From the NCBI RefSeq assembly GCF_933775445.1, contig NC_065875.1, positions 20,521,555 to 20,585,554 on the forward strand: a stretch of DNA of 64,000 nt, in the 5' to 3' direction. Positions within the stretch are counted from its first letter, which is position 1. Every line of letters begins with the position of its first letter. The position numbers and the translations under genes were made by a program. Positions 9,428 through 21,910 of the stretch are shown piece by piece. The notes under the pieces were generated by a model that saw nothing but the letters and a program-made list of their open reading frames with translations, searched no databases and had not been told where the DNA came from. The stretch comes from Argentina anserina. Its lineage: Eukaryota; Streptophyta; Magnoliopsida; Rosales; Rosaceae.

Positions 9428-12400
9428 TATTGAAATGGGAAGAAGAAGAAGAGTGAATTGAATGAGGGAAAATGAAGGTTTAGGTTGTTTTAATGAGACG
9501 CCATTGGGTACAGGTAGTTGGGGTTTTGCTGGTGGAGGAGTGGTATTTATGAGAAAGAGACTACGAGGTTTTTTGATTGGTGGGGTCCATTTCCCGCCAA
9601 AAAGAGAGAGGGAGAGGGAGAGGGAGAGGGAGAGGGGAGTGAGAGAAAAGCAATGTTGTATTGAGAAGACTAGGATCCCATCTAGGTGATGGTCTCTGAT
9701 GAATCATGACATTCCCTTATTTTCTGGACTCTAGCTTGGAACCAACTCTAGAGTCTAGACATGTAACAAGAAGTCAAGAACTGGTTACTTGGAGATGGTG
9801 GTGATCGGTTTTATCTTAGTATTTGTCATTTTCACTTATGCGGTACATATTCATGATTTGAACCGCCTATTTCCGAGAGCCAATTTCGAAATATTCTTTA
9901 GGCTCGCGGTTTAATATTGAACTGACCGATTCTGAAAGATTCTTTAGGGAAGTGATAATTAAATCGATAACATGTAGGCTATATCGATCACTAGCCAATT
10001 TGATTTCATTTTTAGTCGGTATGAGAGAGTTAATATTTCATTACCCATTTACCCCTCCCAAACTAAAAATTATATTGGTACAAAGGGGCATTTACTGGTT
10101 AATAGAATATTCATGATTTTTCCAGTTTTTTTTTTTGTAATTACAACGGGGTCTAAAGGACCCAAGAGAGGAGTAATAACAAATTAAGAATCGTAACAAG
10201 AGCCAACTCGATCTCCTAGCTCTAGTAGGAGCACACAGATCATCAACGACTCTTTGAGCAGCATGCTCAGTGACGAAATTAGTTTGACTTTAGAGAGCAG
10301 GAGGTTGGATGGATGATAAGTTTAAGTGTTTAACTAATACCTAGATTGAAGTCATTGAACCTTCTGGTGACTTTGTGTTTTGGGATTTCTGGTGAATGTC
10401 TGCTATAAATTCGTGATCTGATACAATAGTTTAAAGTTGATCAGAAGATATATTGTTTATAGAATGGAGACTTTGTCTGGTACTGTGGTTATATGACTAC
10501 CACGTAATAGGAATTTTTTGAAACTTAAGTAACTACATTATTAGATCTGGAGCAGAAATAATATATAAAGACAGTCACAGAGTCACTATATATAGCTACT
10601 TTGATTTGATTGGTCATCCAAACAGCAGCAACAGGCAGTGTTTTCTTTTACGCTGAAAGCAACAGAGCAGTGGTTACAGTTGAAGCAAGCCACTAGATTA
10701 GATTTTATCGGAACTTAATTATTAATTAAATATATTTTTTTATTTAAACTGTTTTTAGTCGTATATAAATATAAGTAGATTATTTATACAAATTATAAAT
10801 TATTTTAATAGTAATTAAGGTATTAAAAGGAAATAAATTAATGAACTTACTAAAATTATCAAACATAAATAGTTCAAGTTCATAATAAATAAATAACATT
10901 TCTAAATATCTTAATAATTTTCAATTTGAACAAAAAATTACAAAATTTATCTACTCATATATATCTACAAACTAAACAGTCAAAATCTGAATATAAGATC
11001 AAAAAATTGGTGAATCTCTTTTGGTTTCATTGGAAAAGCTTCCTTTATGGTTTTATAGTCTTGCTGATTTAGTAGGAGTTTCTATGAGTATTGCAATAGG
11101 GGTTTCTATGAGTTATAGGAGCAATTGTGGTGCTAAAAACACATTTAATTAACTACATATGTAAAAACGAAATAGCAATTGCACGTTATGTGCTTGTACA
11201 ATAATAATTTCTACTATTGAAATGCCGTACTCTCGAAGAGGCCCTCAGATTCTGGTTATAGTTATTAGTCAATGTCATGAGCTATAAATTATCAATCAAG
11301 GCTTAAGAATTGACAGCAGCCAAACAGAGATAGAGAATTTTACTATCACATAATGAAGAGGAAGCTTAATCACAGTTGTTAGTGCTCAGAATCATGTTTG
11401 ATTTAACCTAGTGCTGTAAGTCACGTTGATATAGTTTAAGAACTTTATTCCAATTTATAATTTTTGGATGTGAAGAAGGGTGGAGGATCAAAGATGATAT
11501 ATTTTTCTTCATTGGTATGAAATTACTCGGCAGGAACTGGTTCTTTTCCAAGGCATTTCATTCATGCAAATCATGAAAGTCTAATTATTTAAATGTTTAG
11601 TGGAAGTTCGTATAATGATTATAACTCATTCTCAAATCTCCATCATGAAAACATGCTTAGAAGCTAACAAAGCAAAAAAAAAAAAAAAAGAGAGATAAAT
11701 GGAACATGTTTTCTCCAGCTTGTAAATATCGTTCAACTCCCATCTTGTTTCGGTATAGCATCATTTCCAATCCAATGGAATACGTGACGTATTAGAAGTG
11801 ATTAAGATAATTAAGATGATAATCATAGTTAGTCTATCAATTAATTTTCCAAAACTGGGAGCTCTCAATTAGTCCCTCAGTAGCTTATAATCTTGATGAA
11901 GAAGACATCTGGATTCAAGTTATAACCAGGAACATAATTGCTAGGACGGCACAACGGGACAAATCATTTGTTATACAGGATAAACAAATTAAATTGGAAC
12001 CCAATGCTTTTATTGCTTTGTACTCAAGGGATATTATGTATTGTGCATATAATTGTAAACCCAACCTAATTAGCCTTGGTTGTTCAGTATCGCTCATTAT
12101 AAGTTCAGAACTGAGGAAAGAGTAGGAAACTAGGACCCATATTCCACAAATTAAAAACTTTATGCCCTCTCGCTCGATTACGTTCTAAAAAAAAACAGCT
12201 AGGACAAGCAAACTCGCTTCAAGGACATATATGAAATGCAGAAATACCCAAAGTATTGGCTTCAACGACCTCCCATACTCATGATACTATGATCCTTCTT
12301 CTCTTCCATGTTTGGCTTAAATCATATTTCCTCAACCCATGAAGCTACGTAATAGTCTACGGGGTCTAGCAAACCAATGACCTTTCCACTCACCATAGAA

Positions 12401-12603
12401 GCTTGTTCTGAAGCTTAGACCAATGAAGTATGAAGCTTACACAAATACCAGAAGTTGATCAATGAGGTTCCTCGCGTGTCTGATTTCAGAGACTTTTATA
12501 TATAATTCCAGTTCCTGGTTTTGGTTGGCGTCAAATCAGCAGCCGTTTAAGTTTCAGCAATGTACTCAACACTCAAAACTAACCATTAGTATCAAAATAA
12601 AAT
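9428..12603. other. Spacer upstream of the LRR-RLK; promoter side, AT-rich, no gene seen
   Basis: The first 300 bp are purine-rich on the plus strand and include a GAGAGG microsatellite. They are the likely 5' UTR and core promoter of the LRR-RLK on the minus strand. Beyond 9.7 kb the DNA is AT-rich with only short chance frames. I recognise no coding homology or structural RNA. Confidence 0.5.
9601..9639. repeat. (GAGAGG)n microsatellite
   Basis: An imperfect run of GAGAGG hexamers in the likely 5' region of the minus-strand receptor kinase. It reads as a CT-rich tract on the transcribed strand, as is common in plant 5' leaders. Confidence 0.8.
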
Positions 12604-13188
12604 TGTTAAATAGCGACAAGTGTTTGCTTATTGTACCGATATTGTCTCAACTTAGTCACCTCACATGTGTTGGGTTTTAATCACAAAAGGCCTCGGTACA
12701 ATTGGGTATTATCCACCCACTTATAATAATTATTTTATTTGTCACTTCTTACATGTGTTGGGTTTTAATCATAAAAAGCCTCACGTGCAACCTAATTTTT
12801 AGATCTGCACGTGACAGATTTACATCTCACACATTAAGACAAAATAAACCAATGTCAAGTAACTAACGACACTTGGTGACCATCCAATCGGAAAACCCTC
12901 CGATGACATGATAATGACATTCATCATGGGCTCATGACAAAGTGACACCTAACTCAAACACATGACAGATTGGAATCACGACTGGAGAGGGACTCGCTAT
13001 GATACCATGTTAAATAGTGACAAAACGTGGCCCGTGGACCAACTATACCGATACTGTCTCAACTTAACCACCTCATAGGTGTTGGGTTTTAATCACAAAA
13101 TACCTCGATACAATTGGGTATTATCCACCCACTTATAATTTCTCTTTTATTTGTCATTTCTTAGATGTGAGATCTCTCATCTCCAACA
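12604..13188 (-). mobile_element. TRIM-like miniature LTR retrotransposon, no coding capacity
   Basis: A 585-bp element. The right-hand LTR is 13008-13188 (181 bp, TG...CA). On the minus strand it is followed directly by TGGTATCA (13000-13007), a Met-tRNA primer site. The left LTR starts at 12604 and matches the right copy to about 12757, where it switches to a partial internal duplication of the GTGTTGGGTTTTAATCA region. Five-base flanks are AAAAT on both sides (12599-12603 and 13189-13193). The internal part of about 250 bp has no coding capacity. Small size, short LTRs and a primer site fit the TRIM class. The inner border of the left LTR is rearranged, so the exact structure there is uncertain. 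Confidence 0.75.
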
Positions 13189-13410
13189 AAAATAGCTCGT
13201 TTTACAACAAAACAACTAATCCTCATTCAATAAACTCATTCATTACCATCAGTCTGCAGCTCAAGAATCCACCCAACCATTGCTACATTAAACTACTCTG
13301 GTTGCTAATCATGCTACATTCCTCACATAAACTACATACTTCAGTAACAAATCAACCAAGCAACACATCACATCACATGACTACAAAAAAATGCTTATAA
13401 TTAATCTTAC
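13189..13410. other. Short spacer between TRIM-like element and BUB1/MAD3 fragment
   Basis: AT-rich DNA with no recognisable feature. It is probably intron sequence downstream of the last surviving exon of the BUB1/MAD3-like pseudogene. Confidence 0.4.
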
Positions 13411-13961
13411 TTATGCACCCCCAAATGGTACATATTCTCAGCCTCCTCAAACTTCTTATTCTTCTCATAGTAAAGAGCATACGCCTGGTAGAACAAAGCG
13501 TGCTTCGTGCCGATCCCATTCGCCTCCATCGCCCTCAGAAGCTATCTCGGATCCTCCACAAAATCAAACTACTCCCCCAACAAAACACACCAAATTAAAT
13601 CTAACGGCTAAAAATCATCAATGTGTGTCATTACAATCATGAAATCAACGTGACTATATTTACCAGCTTTAACCAGACTCGGAGGTAACGGGGCTCGTTG
13701 TGGTAGCGCTCGTCAGACAAGAAGGTCTGGGCGCATTTCTGCAGGAAGCGGGGGAGCTTTTCTTCTAAAAGCTTCTGCGGGAGTGAGTCTTGAACTCTTG
13801 AAGTCTTTGAATCCCTCTGCATCTAACATTTTGGTTTAGAAGTGTTGGATAGAGATAATGGGAAGAACATGAGGGTACCTTAGCCAAGGGAGAAGTGGGT
13901 CCTCACCGGAGTAGGATTTGATGTCGGAGATTAATGATGTGAAGAGATCGGTGCTGGCCAT
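13411..13961 (-). pseudogene. Truncated spindle-checkpoint BUB1/BUBR1 (MAD3 homology) pseudogene
   Basis: Three exons of the N-terminal Mad3/BUB1 homology region survive with introns. Exon 1 (13961-13879) reads MASTDLFTSLISDIKSY then DPLLPWLR. Exon 2 (13816-13664) reads GIQ, then EEKLPRFLQKCAQTFLSDER and YLRVWLKL. Exon 3 (13553-13411) reads DPR-stop-LLRAMEANGIG, then ALFYQAYALYYEKNKKFEEA and MYHLG. Family members bind checkpoint partners at kinetochores through this TPR-like region. Lesions are a frameshift early in exon 2, an in-frame TAG at 13544-13542 in exon 3, and absence of every later exon within the window. Splice borders look intact, so it arose as a DNA duplicate and not as a retrocopy. 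The TRIM-like element lies about 220 bp past the last exon. Family assignment is from memory of plant BUBR1 proteins. Confidence 0.75.
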
Positions 13962-16041
13962 CGCGGCGGCGGTGGTGGCGGAAGAGGTGGAGTGAGGTTT
14001 TGCTGATTTGAATTTGAATCAGAGGAGCATACAGTCTATTTCAGAGTGAAATACCATAAGCGACGATAAACGCAAGACCGAGGTATCCAAACTGTCTTAC
14101 AAAAGGGTAGATATGTCTTTTCCTTCATATCAAAAACGTATTTGATTGTTTGTGACTCGGATCGGGACATTTTCGGCGCGGTTCCGAACGTTTCTCTTGG
14201 TTGGGAGATATCACACTGTCAAAATAATATCGCTCAAATAGGAGTTGAATAAGATCAGTGACGTTTGTAGAAAGACTATTGTACCCTTGCATTTTTTTAT
14301 GATGTTGTAGCCACCATGGGGAGCTCTTTGTGGTAATGCGGCCTGCAACCGGCTACTGTTTAATTAGGGTAGAGGTAAATTCTTCTATCTAATTGTTTGA
14401 CAAAATATGCAACCACTACAAGTGATCTAGTAGTTGTTACGATGGTACCAATATTCGAAATGAGTGTTCTTAAGTCAAAACTTAGGTGCAAAATCACGAA
14501 AAAATATTTTTTTTTAAATGAGTAGAGGCTTGTAATATTTGGAATATTGACATCAATACATAATATACTACATGTCTCTTAAGTTTTAACTTATTAGGTA
14601 TTGATGATGCAAACAACTTTTATTAGACTTTCTATGAGCTCGCTAGAAACACTAAGTGAGTTTCTATTCATACCTCCAAAAACTATATTTAGACATACTT
14701 ACTCAGTAGATCTTCATTTTGCTTTTTTATATATACTTAAAATATTGTTTAGAACTTCACAGTTTTCCTAAAATGCCCACTATCTATTAATTTATTTCCT
14801 ACTCTATTTCAAATTCATTTATTATATACAACTCGAAAAATGCATAATAATCACACAAACTATCATTTCGAATTAATTCGATCACTCTTCCACTCGTTTT
14901 CTAAATTCATAATAAATTGGTAAACTATATTTTTCATTCATTGATAGTAACATCAACGTATATGAAGGATTTTAACCTTTATTAACGAGGTTTGTTCATC
15001 AACGTATATGAAATATTCTAATCTTTAATAAATGAGTTTTATTTTTTTACTCAAATCGAAGTTTATAAGAAATTATAAATAGTTATATAGTTTATACATT
15101 AAATCGTCCACATTCAATTTGATGTTTATCAACCACATTAAATGGTTTACTAATGATGTTTATCAAAAAAGAAGGTAATCAATTAAATCATTTAATGTAA
15201 TTTGATATCCCATTTTAGATTGTTTAGCAATAAATATAAAGGATAATTATCTACATTTGAAATTTATAATAGATAAGTAAAGAATTATTTCCCTTCTTTT
15301 ATTTTTATTGTTATATGTTTTTTGGTAATTTCATATGCATTGACTAAGTCAAAACTATCTAGGAAAAAGATAGAGGTCCAAGTGTCATTTTGGGAGATAT
15401 GAATAGAAGCTCCCAAACACTAATTCTTTGAATTTGATAAAAAAAAATTCGAACATCTTAGACCGTTTGTGCACATTTGGTACTCAGAACTACATCAGAC
15501 CTCTTTATTTTCAAAAACTGTCTCAAACTAATATGGATTGTCTTAAGTTATATTGATATCAACCCATACTAGAAATTGCAAGGGATTAGAGAGCAGTTTG
15601 CTTTGCCTATGTTTAGAAGCAATGTGTTATCTAATGATGATAAGTTGAAATACCCACCAGAACACCATCCAAAAAGACCAAGATGAAAATTTGAAGAAGT
15701 TATGTAAGCTCATTCAATTTTGTATCTAGTAACACCAAACATGGTAGCAACCAAACTTAAATCCATCAATAATGTATGTTGGGACGAAAATTTATCGATA
15801 ACGATTGATGATATTGTAGTAAACTAGTAATATAGAAATCCAAATATAAAAACTACATTATTTCCAAAAGAAAATAAATTCACACAAGAAATACAAGCCC
15901 AAGAGATGTGCGTGGAGTTCACACAAAGCTAACAGTAAGACTCACAGTGTTAACAGTTAAAAAGTAAAACCCGGCACTGCAGCCTAATCAAAAGTTCAAA
16001 ACCCACCCTTCTCTCTCCTCCTCCCTATCGCACTCTCTACC
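13962..16041. other. Spacer, AT-rich, no gene seen
   Basis: About 2 kb. The first 100 bp are GC-rich (the former promoter side of the BUB1/MAD3-like fragment). The remainder is very AT-rich with many stops in all frames and no recognised repeat ends. Confidence 0.45.
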
Positions 16042-16245
16042 ATGGCCGATTCCGAAGACCTAAACCCCAAAACCGACCCTGAACACCAACCCTCCTCCAA
16101 TTCCAACCACAACGGCCACCACGAACCCGACCCGGAGGACCTCAATGACGACGAATTCAAAGACGAGGACGAACCGCCGCCATCGGAGGAGCGCGTGCAT
16201 ACTGCAAAGGCCAGGGTGGAGGGAGTGGTGGCGGATTACCTATAA
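16042..16245 (+). pseudogene. Short N-terminal fragment resembling SAM50/OEP80-type outer-membrane assembly protein
   Basis: A 67-codon frame with an acidic, low-complexity N-terminus (PDPEDLNDDEFKDEDEPPPS) ending EERVHTAKARVEGVV and then an abrupt unrelated stop (ADYL). In plants, SAM50-like mitochondrial outer-membrane beta-barrel proteins start with a similar acidic stretch followed by a related helix before the POTRA region. The POTRA domain and barrel are missing here, and the sequence runs directly into the 3' side of the proteasome gene. The assignment rests on a short match and is tentative; a small unrelated gene is possible. Confidence 0.4.
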
Positions 16246-16647
16246 ATCTAATCATTTTGGCTCTGTAAGATTTTCTTGCTTGATTGAATAAAGAGCAATT
16301 ATCAAACACAAATGTCTCACAAAAAATTATACGGATTGATGGCAGAATAAAAGATAACTTCGTCAACGGGATAAACATGTGAAGTCTCACATGAACACCA
16401 ACTTTGCGCCATGGTTCAGAAAGCCTATATCCATAAGTGAACATTGCAGTTCCAAGCAAGAGTACAGAAAGGGAACATAATATTTCATGAGACCGAAACA
16501 GGATGTAATATTACAAGACGAGCAAATCTAATAACATCATCATCATCATGCTAATTCAGTTGAATAATGAGAAAAATAGCATCCCACTGCCTATGCCTTG
16601 CTTTCCTCATATCCCTCAATGGCCGTCGCTTCCATAAGCTAGTCCTC
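16246..16647 (-). other. Likely 3' UTR and downstream flank of the proteasome gene
   Basis: About 400 bp after the PBE stop codon on the minus strand, without recognised coding content. A 100-codon minus frame at 16157-16459 overlaps it but shows no domain. Confidence 0.5.
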
Positions 16648-18937
16648 TTAGGCTCCACCTACTTCCACCATTTCTTGTTCCACGGTCTCTGGGGTTACAG
16701 GATAGTATGTGTAGTGAAGTTCACCAACATCATCTCCAGAAAGCTTTTTCCACCCATTTGGACCGACATGGTAAACTGATTATGGAGCACAAATTACAAA
16801 CAGTGAACAGTTGGGTCATGAATGTGCATAGGTGATATATAAACATATAATATATCAAGAAACAGAACATGAATTAAGGGATTACCGCTGGCAACTCCAC
16901 CACTAGCTCCATCACGGAATGTTGCATGATATATGGCTCTCCTGGCTAACTCAGCAGCTTCTTCAACTGACATATCATAGCGGTACCTGGCATATGCAAC
17001 CACGGTCAGTAGACATATCATTGGAACTTATTGAGAACATAAACACAATACCAGTAATCAGTTATGATTGATAAAAGCAAACAATGTTACAAAGACGAAT
17101 GTAAATACAACATCAAGGAAGGGTACATGAATCAATTCATAATCTAGTCAAAGATCCATAAGGCCTCACCTAGAAGCTGAAAAAGGAATCATGACAAGCA
17201 TATGAAGAAAACCAATCACAAAAGAAATATAGCTTTAGATTCTATTCAAATATCTTCCCAGGGCATCTAAAGTACAGAACTGAATTTCTTTTCCACAAAC
17301 TTGTAAGACCTTCTCTTACTTAATCATTAGCACTTTGTGTACTTGTTTTTGTTCTTTTTTATGACAAAAAAATTGCTTGTGATTGTACAAATGGACCATT
17401 AGGAAGTAAAAATTTGCATTTGCAGAATGTCAATCAATGCAAAAAAAATCCAAATTAAAACAAGAATAAGTAAAAAGAGGGGGTGAGAAATGCACACCCA
17501 TTATCCAGAACACCATAAGCATATGGTGAACCAGATCCAACTGAAAACCGCATCCCTTTCAACCTTCCTCCCTCACTGTCCACATAATAAAGTCCAGGAC
17601 CCTGCATCAATAAAGCATACATAATAATTAGATAAATGACTGATTCAGATCAATATAAATGCTTGCAATACTATTTGACAAGATTCAGATCCATTACCGT
17701 TTCATCCCACCCAGCTATCATGGTTCCAACAGACAGACCCATGCCACGGTAAGAGTACAGAATGTTGGCCAAGAGCTTAGATGCCCCTGTAACTGAAATT
17801 CTACGCTTGTTTGCCAATTCGTGAAGTCGGCACTGAATTATATCAAACAATTGATTATCAGTAATCTATTCAAGAGTAAGAAAACACCAAAATAATCTAT
17901 TTTACACATTATACTAAACAAAAGTTGAAAGTTGAAATAAATTCTTTGGTAGGTGAACCAAATAGGATGCTTACGAATGCCTATCAGAGAAAGAATGATG
18001 TATCGGACATGGCAACCGATGGCTTTTGAAACAATATGATACGAAAAATATCACGATAAAATCACAATATGAAGAAAGTGCAGTGCCTATCAATCTTAAG
18101 GAAAAGATACTGCATAGTTATGATCTGATTGCATGCTCCGCTGATACACTCATAATGGTTTAAGCATAACAAAGTAAACAAAGATATGATGCCACCTCAA
18201 TCATGGGAAACAAAACATGTTTCTACGTGTAACAGGTTGTCACTAGGCCAATAACAAGCAACAGCCATAATAACCATTGTCCGTGTAATAGCAACATTTA
18301 TGTATATCATCTTCAATTCAACATCAATCCTATCAGAAAATTCTCAAACAAAAACTAATATGTAAATAGAACACAATTTAGGTATAATACCTTAATTCCC
18401 AAATTCCTATGCCAAAACTGGCAGTCAGCAGCACCTCCAGCCATAGTTCCAAGCATGTAAGGATTGATCTCGATAATCTTCTTCACAGACTGAGATGCTG
18501 CAAAACATAATAACAAACATTACTACATTCACATTCCACATCCCGAAAAATAACCAAAACGCTAAGAGCATTACATATATATCCTCCCATGCTAGCTCGA
18601 GAATCGGCAGCCACCATGACGCCGTCCTTGAAGATAAAGGCAAGCGTGGTAGTCCCCTTCTTCGACTTCACCATGTCTCTAGCTTCCTTCTGAAAGCCAT
18701 CAAACTGAAACAGTACAACAAAACCTCACAATCAGCCAACAAATACCTAAACCAACACCAAACACTAAAAGCCCTAAAATCAAAGCTTCGACCAAGCACA
18801 GGGAAACTCACATCATCAGTAATAGGGACCTCGAACGATGGCGGAGCTGAAAACTCGCCGGGAAAACCACCGGAAAACCCACTGCTGTCGCCGAGCAACG
18901 GCGCGGTGGTTTGAAGACTACTGAAGTCGAGCTTCAT
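16648..18937 (-). CDS. PBE: 20S proteasome subunit beta type-5 (PBE), catalytic, chymotrypsin-like
   Basis: A seven-exon gene encoding 276 residues, the usual length for plant PBE. It forms the chymotrypsin-like catalytic site in the inner beta ring of the 20S proteasome in cytosol and nucleus. Exons on the minus strand are 18937-18812, 18704-18575, 18497-18391, 17832-17698, 17601-17498, 16986-16886 and 16775-16648; all borders are GT..AG and the frame closes exactly. The propeptide ends KSKKG at residue 59, and autocleavage exposes Thr60 (TTTLAFIFK). Counting from that Thr1, Asp17 and Lys33 are present ([13 protein letters not shown]). The core continues with [32 protein letters not shown] and [13 protein letters not shown] further intron in the 5' UTR seems likely, with a donor near 19080 and an AG just upstream of the ATG. 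The gene appears intact. Confidence 0.96.
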
Positions 18938-19348
18938 TATCGTAATAGCCTCTGAAAAATCAAGGTAAAAAAATGAAACCCTAGAAAATCAAAATTTACA
19001 GTTCGATCTGTTCTATTTCGTAAATGCGTTCGCAAAATCGAAAAGGAATTGAAGTAAAATCGTGAGGTTTGTGAGAGTACCTTGGCGATTGTTTAGCTGC
19101 GGAAAACGAAAAGTCGAAAACGATGAGGAACGCAGAGTCTCTTCAAGATCGAGAAGGGGAATTAGAGTGTGGTGTTTTTGTTATGTCTGTTTTTTGGTCC
19201 GACTGGTTATGTAGTCTGGGTTGTGTTAACTTGTTCAGGAGGAAAGGGGAGACCAAGTAATGGAGTTGGGCTTTGATTTTGGGTTCTAAAAGTAATTGTA
19301 TAGCAAAGCCCAATGAGAATTTGAGGAATGAAAAAAAAATGAATAATT

Positions 19349-19431
19349 TGCTGGCTATGGGGTTCGAACCCATGCGCACTTATGTGCAGCAGATCTTAAG
19401 TCTGCCCCCTTAACCTCTCGGGCAAACCAGC
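19349..19431 (-). tRNA. tRNA-Leu (anticodon UAA)
   Basis: An 83-nt tRNA on the minus strand. The acceptor stem GCTGGTT pairs with AGCCAGC and the discriminator base is A. The anticodon arm is GCAGA-CTTAAGA-TCTGC, giving anticodon TAA. A short variable arm of class II type precedes the T arm GGGTTCGAACCC. Box A (CCCGAGAGGTTAAGG) and box B (GGTTCGAACCC) are both present. It looks functional and has no intron. Confidence 0.93.
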
Positions 19432-21492
19432 TGTTGTTGTCAAATGAGATATGTAATAATATATAAACGTTGTATATGTCATGATGCCGTTGACGGCACG
19501 CTGGCTTTAGAACGCCATTGATTGTTGTAGTTTTCATGCAAAGAACGTGGACGTTGCGAACACTTTGAAGCTCACATGCAATTTATGACCCACCAATACA
19601 TACAATAGATTGGTAACCATGTCTAATATGAAGTAGATTAAAGTTCATATATTATACGAAATTACTCTACCTCATGAGTCCATATAAATATATAATACGA
19701 ATAAGATTGTTTGATGAGATGGTTATTTCCCACGACTAGGAAACTTGGTTTCGATCGTTTCATGACTTTCATATTCTTCGTAATAGAGTAAGAATCAATG
19801 AATAACGAATAGGATTTACATAAGTACACAACATGCATGTAAGATGTTTTAACTTTTCCCAAAACACTTGAGTCTCACATCAATAGCCAAAACAGTTCGC
19901 ACGAAATGATGTTTAAAACATAATAGTGCGCTAAGAACCCACTTTCTCATTCGAAATGCATGGCATACATGATTACACTTGCTTCAAATTTCAAATCATC
20001 GATCACCTTTATATCTAAACATGAACGACGTCATTTCTTGTCAATATCAGGAAAAGTATTGCACCGAAATTAAAGATAAGCTCAATTATGGCAAAAATGA
20101 ATGCGTGGATGTTCGTGTAGCAAGACACCAGCTGGGTAGCTAGCATGGTTTCGAAATGAATATATAAGCGAATGTGGTCAACCCAATGATCAATCATGTA
20201 TATATGAATGGGGCATGATATCATTAGGCTGGTCCTGTATCCTAGTGATGATGATGTCTTAATAAGCTGGATATATGATCGATATAAAAGACGTGTGTGG
20301 TTTGTGATGATGCGTAGTTTGCACATCTATTCCATCAATCCATGCGCATCCAGCTAGCTCTTAGTACTCGATCTCTTACTGGGTTATAATAAACACCCTT
20401 TCATTCTCCCCCTCTAAGTTTCTAACCCTACACACATGTTTCAATTCCGATAGCATTTTACTACCTATGTATCGTCCTAATCACGCGTACATATCGACCT
20501 CTGTTTCAATTCTAATATCGGCTATGCATTCCGGATCGGAGTTTGTTCTCAGCTTCACGAAGATGGTATAAGACACCACTATTATGCTTGATATCATGTC
20601 GGGGTTTCAACTTTAATTTGATGTACTTAATTATCACTTGAAATCCTTGGGAGTTTTAGCTCGCTAACACGTTTTTCTTGGAGGAAAAACAAGAAAAAGA
20701 ACCTTCGCATGTTAACGTTTTTATTCTTAGCGCATATTTGAGGTCGTTCATATTACCTCGCAGGGTAAACGAAGTAATAATTAGTCAATAATGATCGCGA
20801 CAATGATGATCAAAAGCCATAATTATTTTCTGAGTCTGACTAGCAGGGATATGGCATGCATGGCTTAGCTTGGAGGCTTGGTCTTCGTAACAGTTTTGAC
20901 CCCCAAATTTAGAAGATCGCCCATGCCATGCATATGCCCATAACGGAGGGCAGTATCATTTCGAGGATCTTCCTCAAATTGTCCAATGCTATTTATGTAT
21001 TCAAGTCCAAAAATATGCAGCCTTGCAGTATTGACCATTTTGATGATACGACCTTGTAGTATTGACTATATATACATATTACTTTCTTCGACAAGATATA
21101 CATATCATATAGTTCTTGTACATCATATCGCTACATGTAAAAGTCAGCCCTTTAGACGTTCAACATTTCAACATAATGCAGTACATTGTCCATGAACTTC
21201 AACCGGCGCATCCCATTCCCATATAGAATAGCTTGGAAAGAATCGACGGAAAATAATTGAAAGTCAAAACAGTGCATGCATATGTATAATTATGTAATGG
21301 ATACAAGAAAGTTAGATACGTTTATAAAAGTATTGCATATTAATTCTTCATAACGTTATAGAACTGAAACTTTGAATATAAAGTAAGGAAATGCATTGTC
21401 CGGCTAATTGATTAGTTCGTTTCTTAAAAATATATTTTGTGAAAGTTTTTCTTGTAATTTTGGGTTGTTTTCATCACCTGCTGAATCTCTCA
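19432..21492. other. Spacer, no gene seen
   Basis: About 2 kb of AT-rich DNA without recognisable coding homology. The minus frame of 103 codons at 20015-20326 shows no domain. Confidence 0.45.
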
Positions 21493-21828
21493 GCTCTATG
21501 ATATATATATATATATACACACACACGGAGCTTTTCAGGTAAGGAGGCTCTTATCTTAGTTTAAGTTACAGATTTTCATTTTTGACCAATTTGTCGATCG
21601 AGTTTTCACATCTCCACCGTCCAATATCTAGGCTATAACGTATAGATCATCACCACAAAATTTCAACCGATTCCATCACCGTTAAGGTACTCATAACTTC
21701 GATTTTCTACTCAAAATATGAACGGTTCAGGTTCAGCAAATTCAATACGTCCATTGGTTTTGATTAGTTTGATACCTTAACTATCATGAAATCGGCTGAA
21801 ATTTTGTGGATGTGATCTATACATTATA

Positions 21829-21864
<36 letters not shown>

Positions 21865-21910
21865 GGAACTTTTCATGTACGGACCTATATATATATGTGT
21901 GTGTATCAAT
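21493..21910. repeat. Foldback (MITE-like) element with (AT)n tracts
   Basis: An inverted pair of about 60 bp each: 21632-21695 (CACAAAATTTCAACCGATTC and GTTAAGGTAC) against 21770-21835 (GAAATCGGCTGAAATTTTGT). The arms are about 85% alike and separated by about 75 bp. Outside them are two direct copies of ACGGAGCTTTTCAGGTA-like sequence near 21527 and 21861, and AT runs at 21500-21520 and 21831-21863. It is probably a non-autonomous transposon remnant; its exact ends are not clear. Confidence 0.55.

Noticed and set aside
16157..16459. 100-codon minus-strand frame next to PBE
   Set aside because: It overlaps the likely 3' UTR of PBE and the opposite strand of the SAM50-like fragment, with no recognisable domain.
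20850..20945. Possible microRNA hairpin around GGCATGCATGGC and GCCATGCATATGCC
   Set aside because: The words are themselves near-palindromic, the stem between them does not pair well, and no known plant miRNA sequence is seen.
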